Assembly: GCA_026416215.1 (NCBI GenBank)
Contig: JAOAFP010000083.1
Span: 1 to 6,672 of the forward strand
Direction: 5' to 3'
Source of the DNA: Negativicutes bacterium
GTDB taxonomy: Bacteria > Bacillota > Negativicutes > SKW292
Length of the DNA stretch: 6,672 nucleotides
Under the pieces are notes generated by a model that saw only the letters and a list, made by a program, of their open reading frames with translations, did not search any database and was not told the origin of the DNA. The position numbers were made by a program, and so were the translations under genes. How positions within the stretch are numbered: position 1 is the stretch's first letter; each line of letters begins with the position of its first letter. This document shows positions 1-4,600 of the stretch, piece after piece.

Positions 1-1
1 G

Positions 2-343
2 GATAAGGCTATGTACTCGCTGGTTACTTACTTTATTGCCTTCAAGGTGATTGATATTACCGTCGAAGGGCTGGACGAGTCAAAGGGGATAATGGTGGTT
101 TCCGACAACCACGAGGAGATTGCCGATGCCCTGTTGGCCCGCCTGGGGCGGGGAGTGACTATTCTCCACGGCGAGGGCGGATTTACCGGTCGGCCGAAAA
201 AAGTGTTGTACACGGTGATTTCCCGGCTGGAGATCGCCAAGCTCAAGGCTATCGTCGACAGCAAGGATGCCAATGCTTTTGTCACCATTCACGAGGTTCA
301 CGAGGTGATTGGCGGCCGGGTGAAAAAGCGGGCCATTCACTGA
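2..343 (+). CDS. YitT family membrane protein, C-terminal part (5' end outside window)
   Basis: This is the last 113 codons of a YitT/DUF161 protein. The reading frame is open from position 2; the ATG at 11 is an internal methionine, not the start, because the preceding codons (Asp-Lys-Ala) align with the Ile-Lys-Pro-Ala that precedes the last membrane segment in the paralogue at 467-1315. The fragment holds the end of the final transmembrane helix (MYSLVTYFIAFKVID) and the cytoplasmic DUF2179 domain, with GRGVTILHGEGGF, the KKVLYTVISR strand and DANAFVTIHEVHEV. About 170 N-terminal residues are missing. YitT proteins are multi-pass inner-membrane proteins of unknown substrate, and the soluble DUF2179 domain is presumed sensory or regulatory. 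The gene converges on the minus-strand yitT gene; no U-tract terminator is visible on the plus strand after its TGA stop. Confidence 0.9.
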   Translation, partial: DKAMYSLVTYFIAFKVIDITVEGLDESKGIMVVSDNHEEIADALLARLGRGVTILHGEGGFTGRPKKVLYTVISRLEIAKLKAIVDSKDANAFVTIHEVHEVIGGRVKKRAIH

Positions 344-360
344 CCGGGGCCGTGGGCGGC

Positions 361-388
361 AAAAAGCCCGGGGCAACCTGCCCCGGGC
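361..388 (-). terminator. Rho-independent terminator of the minus-strand yitT gene
   Basis: A perfect 10-bp GC-rich inverted repeat (366-375, GCCCGGGGCA; 379-388, TGCCCCGGGC) with a 3-nt loop is flanked on the low-coordinate side by AAAAA (361-365). Read on the minus strand this is a hairpin followed by UUUUU, the usual intrinsic terminator form, about 80 nt beyond the yitT stop codon at 467. Read on the plus strand no U-tract follows the hairpin, so it probably stops only minus-strand transcription, although the stem could also slow or protect the 3' end of the plus-strand transcript from the upstream gene. Confidence 0.8.
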
Positions 389-443
389 GGGTAGCGCTGC
401 AACGGATGTGCGGTTTTTCGCCGCCGGCCGGCCTGTCGGCAGA

Positions 444-464
444 GGAGCAGCCTTCGGCCGCTCC
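444..464 (-). other. Hairpin just after the minus-strand yitT stop codon
   Basis: On the minus strand GGAGCGGCC-GAA-GGCTGCTCC forms a 9-bp stem (one G-U pair) with a GAA loop, starting 2 nt after the TAG stop at 467-469. No U-tract follows, so it is not a terminator by itself. It may protect the mRNA 3' end or help the stronger terminator at 361-388. On the plus strand the G-U pair becomes an A-C mismatch, which suggests the structure belongs to the minus-strand transcript. Confidence 0.4.
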
Positions 465-466
465 GG

Positions 467-1315
467 CTAATTGATCCGGCTGAAGCCGCGGCCGCGGACT
501 TCGGCGGCTTCCTGGACGATCATAAAGGCCTGGGGGTCGATCTGTTCCACCAGCTGGCGGACTCGTACCAGCTGCGACAGGCTAATCACGCAGAACAGGA
601 CCTTCTTGTTTTTGTGGCTGTACGCCCCCTCGCCTTCCAGGAAGGTCACGCCGCGGGTCAGGCTGCCGAGGATCATCAGGGCGATGGCCTCACTCCGGTC
701 GGAGATTATGGTGACGATCTTGCTGCGGTTGAAGCCTTCCACCACTTTGTCGATCAGGGTGGCCGTGCAGTACATCGAGATCAGGGTGTAGAGGGCGGGT
801 TTGATGCCCAGCAGAACGGCGGAAACTGCCATAATCGATACGTTGACGTAAAAGCCGACGATGCCGATGTTCCAGTCGTAGAGTTTTTTGCAGATTTTGC
901 CAATGATGTCGTTGCCGCCGGTGTTGGCGTCCACCCGCAGGATCAGGCCGTAACCCACCCCCGACAGGACGCCGCCGTAAACGGCCGACAGCAGGATGTC
1001 GTCCGACACGCGGTAGTCGGCAAAAAAGTGGGTGGCGGATATGGCCAGCGATGACATCAGCATGCCGAACAGACCGTAATAAAGGGTGTGGCGGCTGACT
1101 ATCCGCCAGGCGATGGCAAACAGGGGGACGTTAAGGGCAATCATCACCGGTCCGATCGGCAGGCCGAACAGGTAGTGGAGGATGATTGCGATGCCGGTGG
1201 TGCCGCCGGCCAGCATCTCATGGGGGACGAGAAAGGTGTTGATCGCCACGCCGGCGATCAGGCAGCCGATGGTGGTAACCACCAGCCGTTTGATGACGGT
1301 TGTCAAGATGTTCAC
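467..1315 (-). CDS. YitT family membrane protein (DUF161 + DUF2179)
   Basis: This is a complete YitT-type multi-pass membrane protein of 282 residues, close to the family's usual 280-290. Hydrophobic segments lie at about residues 11-31, 54-73, 78-97, 106-127, 150-170 and 173-190. Family signatures are LAGGTTGIA (36-43) and NTGGNDIIGK (131-140). The cytoplasmic DUF2179 domain occupies about 200-280 with RGVTFLEGEGAY, KKVLFCVIS and DPQAFMIVQEAAEV. The substrate is unknown. The start is uncertain: the frame is open up to a TTG at 1381, but that TTG coincides with a likely -35 box, so it should lie upstream of the transcript. I chose the GTG at 1315, which gives the family's usual short N-terminus (VNILTTVIKRLVV). 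A TTG at 1306, preceded by the Shine-Dalgarno-like AGGTGA at 1312-1317 with 5-nt spacing, is an equally good alternative. The gene is divergent from the cyanophycinase gene and convergent with another yitT. Confidence 0.9.
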   Translation of the reverse strand: MNILTTVIKRLVVTTIGCLIAGVAINTFLVPHEMLAGGTTGIAIILHYLFGLPIGPVMIALNVPLFAIAWRIVSRHTLYYGLFGMLMSSLAISATHFFADYRVSDDILLSAVYGGVLSGVGYGLILRVDANTGGNDIIGKICKKLYDWNIGIVGFYVNVSIMAVSAVLLGIKPALYTLISMYCTATLIDKVVEGFNRSKIVTIISDRSEAIALMILGSLTRGVTFLEGEGAYSHKNKKVLFCVISLSQLVRVRQLVEQIDPQAFMIVQEAAEVRGRGFSRIN

Positions 1316-1339
1316 CTGCCAACTGGTTTTTTGTATAAT
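1311..1339 (+). promoter_or_regulatory. Predicted sigma-70-type promoter for the cyanophycinase gene
   Basis: TATAAT, a perfect -10 hexamer, lies at 1334-1339. TTCACC (1311-1316, 4 of 6 to TTGACA) lies 17 bp upstream as a possible -35. Transcription would start near 1346 and give a roughly 100-nt leader before the cyanophycinase ATG at 1447. The -35 overlaps the proposed GTG start of the minus-strand yitT. The TTGACA at 1339-1344 is downstream of this -10 and has no suitable -10 of its own. It may be the start of the whole plus-strand operon, since no second promoter is obvious before cheW. Confidence 0.5.
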
Positions 1340-1352
1340 TGACACTGCAATA

Positions 1353-1381
1353 ATTTTAGCGGCCGGCAGGGTTTTTAGCAA
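1353..1381 (-). promoter_or_regulatory. Predicted sigma-70-type promoter for the minus-strand yitT
   Basis: On the minus strand, TTGCTA (1376-1381, 4 of 6 to TTGACA) is followed after exactly 17 bp by TAAAAT (1353-1358, 5 of 6 to TATAAT). Transcription would begin near 1346, about 30 nt before the proposed yitT GTG at 1315. It lies in the only clearly AT-rich patch of this divergent region. This is a prediction from consensus and spacing only. Confidence 0.5.
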
Positions 1382-1446
1382 TTGCCGGCGGCAAATCCGG
1401 GAGGAAACGATGCTCCGGCCGGTACAAACGGCGGGAGCGGGGAGAC

Positions 1447-2247
1447 ATGGTGCGACGATCAGCTGCAGACAGGGGAGCCATTGTCCTGATCGGCGGCGCC
1501 GAGGAACGGAGCAGGCGGGGGGAGGTGCTGGTCGAAACCTGGCGGATCAACCGGGCCCGCAGGGTGGCGGTTGTGCCGTCGGCCACCGCCTACCCCGACG
1601 AGTGTTTTGCCGATTATCAGCGCTGTTTCCGCGACATCGGGGCAGAAAAAGTGGTAAATATCGACGTCCGCAGCCGGAACGAGGCTAATGACAGCCGCTG
1701 GCGGCGGGAACTGGCCGGCTGTGATTTGATTTTTTTCAGCGGCGGCGATCAGGAGCGGCTGGCCGAATGCTGGTACGGCAGCCGCGGTCTGGCCTTCATA
1801 AAGAGACTGCACGCAGCCGGGGCGACGGTGGCCGGCACCAGTGCCGGGGCGGCGGCGATGGCGACGGCGATGATTACCCCGGGGCGGGATGACGATCTGG
1901 TCAAGGGGGCGGTTTACGATGATCACGGGCTGGGCTTTATAACCAGCGCGGTGGTTGACACCCATTTCTCCCAGCGCGGCCGGATCCAACGTCTGGCTCA
2001 GTTTCTGGCCCGGGGGGCGGCCCGGGTCGGTATCGGCGTTGATGAGGACACAGCGGCGATTATCTATGCCGACAAAATGATGCGGATTGTCGGCTACGGC
2101 TCGGTGACAGTACTGAACGGCCGGCGGATGCGGTACACAAACTACGATCGGGTGGGATACGGCCGTCAGGTGGGGATGGACGGGCTGCGGCTGAGCTTTC
2201 TGGTGGCCGGGATGGAGTTTGACTGGCGGCGGATGTTGGTGCCGTAA
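1447..2247 (+). CDS. cphB: Cyanophycinase-like serine peptidase (family S51)
   Basis: This 266-residue protein matches the cyanophycinase branch of peptidase family S51 in length and motifs. Visible landmarks are the N-terminal strand AIVLIGGAEER (11-21), FFSGGDQ (96-102), the nucleophile elbow AGTSAGAAAM with Ser132, DTHFSQRGRIQRL with His173, and GIGVDEDTAA with Glu200. In known cyanophycinases a Ser/His/Glu set in these motifs cuts multi-arginyl-poly-aspartate into beta-Asp-Arg dipeptides, releasing stored nitrogen. No signal peptide is seen, so the protein is probably cytoplasmic. The ATG at 1447 is preceded by GGGAG at 1433-1437 (9-nt spacing). A stronger Shine-Dalgarno at 1399-1404 serves an ATG at 1410 in another frame. 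No cyanophycin synthetase lies in the window, so a general isoaspartyl-dipeptide role cannot be excluded. The arrangement suggests it may lead the plus-strand operon. Confidence 0.88.
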   Translation: MVRRSAADRGAIVLIGGAEERSRRGEVLVETWRINRARRVAVVPSATAYPDECFADYQRCFRDIGAEKVVNIDVRSRNEANDSRWRRELAGCDLIFFSGGDQERLAECWYGSRGLAFIKRLHAAGATVAGTSAGAAAMATAMITPGRDDDLVKGAVYDDHGLGFITSAVVDTHFSQRGRIQRLAQFLARGAARVGIGVDEDTAAIIYADKMMRIVGYGSVTVLNGRRMRYTNYDRVGYGRQVGMDGLRLSFLVAGMEFDWRRMLVP

Positions 2248-2290
2248 TCTGGTCTGGCCGGCAGGCTTATCGGGTGACGATGTCGAATGT

Positions 2291-2380
2291 AGCAACCGTA
2301 GCAACCGTGGCAACCGTGGCAACCGTGGCAACCGTGGCAACCGTGGCAACCGTGGCAACCGTGGCAACCGTGGCAACCGT
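2291..2380 (+). repeat. Tandem array of ten 9-bp repeats upstream of cheW
   Basis: Ten head-to-tail 9-bp units fill 90 bases: two copies of AGCAACCGT (2291-2308), then eight identical copies of GGCAACCGT (2309-2380). The array sits in the 190-bp gap between the cyanophycinase stop and the cheW start, ending 57 bp before the cheW ATG. Such perfect short repeats usually change copy number by slipped-strand replication. Because the unit is a multiple of three, expansion or contraction would not shift a reading frame crossing it, but would change leader length and spacing. Near-perfect repeats are also easily miscounted by short-read assembly. Confidence 0.97.
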
Positions 2381-2419
2381 GACCACGCGCCGCCGGGTGA
2401 GGAACAATGGCTGGTGAAA

Positions 2420-2428
2420 AAGGAGGAG
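2420..2428 (+). promoter_or_regulatory. Ribosome binding site of cheW
   Basis: AAGGAGGAG lies 9 nt before the ATG at 2438. It is a strong Shine-Dalgarno match and decides the cheW start, ruling out longer in-frame forms through the repeat array as the main product. Confidence 0.8.
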
Positions 2429-2437
2429 TTGACGGAT

Positions 2438-2896
2438 ATGAGTGAGTTGCAGCTGGTTATTTGCCGGATTGGCCGGGAAGAGTACGGCCTGCCGATTATG
2501 GCAGTCCAGGAGATCAACCGTTTGCTGTCGGTGACCCGGATGCCGCAGATGCCTGATTTTATGGAGGGAATAATCAATTTGCGCGGCAAGATCATCCCGG
2601 TGGTCGACCTGCGCAAGCGGTTCGGGATGCCGGCCGACGAACACGACGAGAACACCCGGATTGTGGTGATTGACGTCGCCGGGCGGACCACCGGGGTGAT
2701 CGTCGACGCGGTCAATGAAGTGATCCGGCTGACCACCGCCGATGTTGAACCGGCGCCGCCGGCGGCGGTCAGCGGGGTGAATTTTATCTCCGGGATCTGC
2801 AAGGTGGATGAGCGGCTGATTATCCTGCTCGACGTGACCAGACTGTTCAGCGAGCAGGAAAACGAGGCTCTGGCCGCGCATGAACAGGTGGCCTGA
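2438..2896 (+). CDS. cheW: CheW-like chemotaxis coupling protein
   Basis: This 152-residue single-domain CheW protein is the normal length for the family. Characteristic stretches are EYGLPIMAVQEINRL (about residues 15-29), MPQMPDFMEGIINLRGKIIP (about 36-55) followed by VVDLRKRFG, the IVVIDVAGRTTGVIVDAVNEV region (about 72-92) and the C-terminal ICKVDERLIILLDVTRLF. CheW couples methyl-accepting receptors to the histidine kinase CheA at the cytoplasmic face of the membrane. Here no cheA, receptor or other chemotaxis gene is nearby; the gene sits between cyanophycinase and ispE. Its end overlaps the ispE start by 17 bp, so ispE translation is probably coupled to it. The frame is open upstream through the repeat array, but only a TTG at 2219 could start it, so I use the ATG with the strong ribosome binding site. 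Confidence 0.93.
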   Translation: MSELQLVICRIGREEYGLPIMAVQEINRLLSVTRMPQMPDFMEGIINLRGKIIPVVDLRKRFGMPADEHDENTRIVVIDVAGRTTGVIVDAVNEVIRLTTADVEPAPPAAVSGVNFISGICKVDERLIILLDVTRLFSEQENEALAAHEQVA

Positions 2897-3812
2897 TCAC
2901 TGCCGGGCGGCAGCAGCCAAGATCAATCTGGCCATTGACATAGTGGGGCGGCGCAGCGACGGCTATCACGAGGTGCGGATGGTGATGCAGTCGCTGCAGC
3001 TGTCCGACCGGTTGCGGTTCTGGCGGCGCGGCGATCGGCGAGTGGTTCTGCGGGGGCGGGGGCTCAGGGAACTGGGGCCGATCGGCGACAATCTAGTCTG
3101 CCGGGCGGTACGGGCGGTAATGGCCCGGCGACCGGCGGCGGGCGGGGTTGAGATCGAACTTGTAAAACGGATTCCCCCGGCAGCCGGTCTGGCCGGTGGC
3201 AGTGCCGATGCCGCGGCGGCCATCCGCGGGGTGGACAGCCTGTGGCAGTTGGGGCTGAGCCGGGAAGAGATGATGGAAATAGCCGCCGGCATTGGCAGCG
3301 ACGTGCCGTTTTGTCTAGACGGCGGCACCCAGCTGGCCGAAGGGCGGGGGGAACGGCTGACCGTTTTGCCGTCATTGCCGGTGCAGCCGATAGTGCTGGT
3401 CAAACCGGCGGCCGGCCTGGCCACTGCCGATGTTTACCGGCGACTGAATCTGCCGGCGGCAGTGCGGCCGGATATTGAGCGGGTGGTGGCGGCAGTCGGG
3501 GCGGGCGACTGGCGGGCGGTGGCGTCCGCCATGGGCAACAGCCTGCAGCCGGTCAGCCAGGAGCTGCAGCCGGAAATTGGCCGGATTACCGGAGCGATTG
3601 CCGCCGGCGGCGAGGCGTTCGCCTGGCTGATGTCAGGTAGCGGGCCGACGGTGTTTGCACTGGTGCCAAGTCTGGCCGCCGGGCGCAGGCTCAGGCAGCG
3701 GTTACGGGGGCAGAATCCCGGCTGGCAGTGCTGGCTGACTGCCACCGGATTGCCGCCGGCGGCCGGCGGTGGCAGGCAATGCCCGACCGGCTGTCCGGCC
3801 GGATGGCGATGA
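2880..3812 (+). CDS. ispE: 4-diphosphocytidyl-2-C-methyl-D-erythritol kinase
   Basis: IspE phosphorylates 4-diphosphocytidyl-2-C-methylerythritol at the 2-hydroxyl using ATP, in the MEP pathway to isopentenyl diphosphate; it is cytosolic. It is a GHMP kinase and all three motifs are clear: AAKINLAIDIVGRRSDGYHE (12-31, with Lys14), the ATP loop IPPAAGLAGGSADAAAA (98-114), and MSGSGPTVFAL (251-261). GIGSDVPFCLDGGT (138-151) carries the expected catalytic Asp141. The ATG at 2880 lies inside the end of cheW and no strong ribosome binding site precedes it, which suggests translational coupling. The protein has 310 residues, about 20 more than usual. The excess is a Gly/Pro/Arg-rich C-terminal tail (about 292-310) without a recognisable domain, running to an ATGA overlap with the next gene. 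Confidence 0.96.
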   Translation: MNRWPDHCRAAAAKINLAIDIVGRRSDGYHEVRMVMQSLQLSDRLRFWRRGDRRVVLRGRGLRELGPIGDNLVCRAVRAVMARRPAAGGVEIELVKRIPPAAGLAGGSADAAAAIRGVDSLWQLGLSREEMMEIAAGIGSDVPFCLDGGTQLAEGRGERLTVLPSLPVQPIVLVKPAAGLATADVYRRLNLPAAVRPDIERVVAAVGAGDWRAVASAMGNSLQPVSQELQPEIGRITGAIAAGGEAFAWLMSGSGPTVFALVPSLAAGRRLRQRLRGQNPGWQCWLTATGLPPAAGGGRQCPTGCPAGWR

Positions 3813-4552
3813 AGGCGGTGGTGCTGGCCGGCGACAGCCGGGGCGGAGGAGAGTGCCGGCCCCTGTGGCCGGTGGGCGGTCGCCCGCTGGTGGACCGGGT
3901 ACTGCAGGCGGTGACGGCGGCGCCGTCGGTTGAGTCGGTGGCGGTGGTGGCGTCACCGGCCGTAGCCGGATATCTGGGCCGGATCGGCTGGGGAGGAAGG
4001 GTGGCAGCTGCCGGGCCGGACCTGCCGGCGTCGTTGCAGCAGGCGCTGGCCGTGGGCGGGGGTGGAGGAAGAATGTTGCTGGCAGCTGCCGATCTGCCGT
4101 TTGTCACTCCGGGGGTGGTGGAGCGGTTTGTCGGAGTCTGTACCGGCCGGGAAGGCGATTTTTTTTATCCGGTGGTTGGCCGGGACTGTTACGAACGGCA
4201 GTTTGCCGGTCTGAGACGGACCTACGTCCGGCTGAGGGAGGGAGAATTTACCGGCGGCAACCTGTTTGTGGTGGATAGCGGGGCATTGCGGCGCGGCCTG
4301 CCCAGGGTGGAAAAACTTCTGGCCTGGCGGAAATCGCCGTGGCGACTGGCAGGACTGCTGGGCTGGGGGATTCTGTGGCGGCTGGTCTGCCGCCGGCTGA
4401 CCATTGACCGGGTGACGGCGCGGTTTTCCCAGGTTATGTCGGTCGACGCCCGGGTGATCGTGTCTGACGATCCGGCGGTGGCGGCCGATATTGACGGCCG
4501 GGAAGACCTGCCGGTGGCCGAGGCAATTGCCGGGCGGCGGCCAGCCGGTTGA
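3809..4552 (+). CDS. MobA-like nucleotidyltransferase family protein
   Basis: The 247-residue product resembles the GT-A-fold NTP-transferase (MobA-like) family. It has an N-terminal strand and loop MKAVVLAGDSRGGG (1-14), WPVGGRPLVDRVLQAV (20-35), the metal-site-like LLAAADLPFVTP (90-101), and FTGGNLFVVDSGAL (147-160). The segment 170-200 (LAWRKSPWRLAGLLGW onward) contains a short hydrophobic stretch, and the end carries a VAADIDGREDLPVAEA sequence typical of the family's C-terminus. The actual substrate is unknown; the neighbours ispE and glmU do not settle it. The usual LAGGxxxRMGxxK signature is altered: Gly to Asp, no RM, and Arg instead of Lys. The start at 3809 forms an ATGA overlap with the ispE stop; an ATG two codons earlier (3803) is possible. 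No strong ribosome binding site is seen, consistent with translation coupled to ispE. Confidence 0.8.
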   Translation: MKAVVLAGDSRGGGECRPLWPVGGRPLVDRVLQAVTAAPSVESVAVVASPAVAGYLGRIGWGGRVAAAGPDLPASLQQALAVGGGGGRMLLAAADLPFVTPGVVERFVGVCTGREGDFFYPVVGRDCYERQFAGLRRTYVRLREGEFTGGNLFVVDSGALRRGLPRVEKLLAWRKSPWRLAGLLGWGILWRLVCRRLTIDRVTARFSQVMSVDARVIVSDDPAVAADIDGREDLPVAEAIAGRRPAG

Positions 4553-4590
4553 GTGGTTGGCCGGATAGTTGGTGGCAACCATTTTCAGCG

Positions 4591-4596
4591 AGGAGG
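4591..4596 (+). promoter_or_regulatory. Ribosome binding site of threonine ammonia-lyase
   Basis: A perfect AGGAGG lies 4 nt before the ATG at 4601. It fixes the start at that ATG rather than at the in-frame codons further upstream (frame open from 4553). Confidence 0.8.
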
Positions 4597-4600
4597 ATTT

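Noticed and set aside
415..419. TTTTT as the U-tract of a plus-strand terminator for the first yitT
   Set aside because: No stable hairpin ends directly before it; the strong hairpin at 366-388 lies 26 bp upstream.
614..1054. Plus-strand open frame of 146 codons
   Set aside because: It is antisense to the well-supported minus-strand yitT gene, and its His/Asp/Gly-rich composition is typical of a shadow frame.
1339..1344. TTGACA as a plus-strand -35 box
   Set aside because: The position 17 bp downstream is GCCGGC, not a -10; the AT-rich TAATTT is only 6 bp away. The hexamer overlaps the better TATAAT of another promoter.
1316..1381. TTG at 1381 as the yitT start (304 residues)
   Set aside because: It coincides with the predicted -35 box, would add 22 residues not typical of the family, and has no supporting ribosome binding site.
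2291..2380. CRISPR array
   Set aside because: The repeats are 9 bp with no spacers, so it is a simple tandem repeat.
2407..2445. Twelve-codon frame (ATG at 2407) overlapping the cheW start
   Set aside because: It could couple translation into cheW, but it is so short that chance is sufficient and its initiation signal is weak.
1459..2802. Long minus-strand open frame (447 codons) with Arg-Leu-Pro repeats
   Set aside because: It runs opposite the cyanophycinase and cheW genes and its repeats come only from the 9-bp DNA array; no protein family is recognisable.
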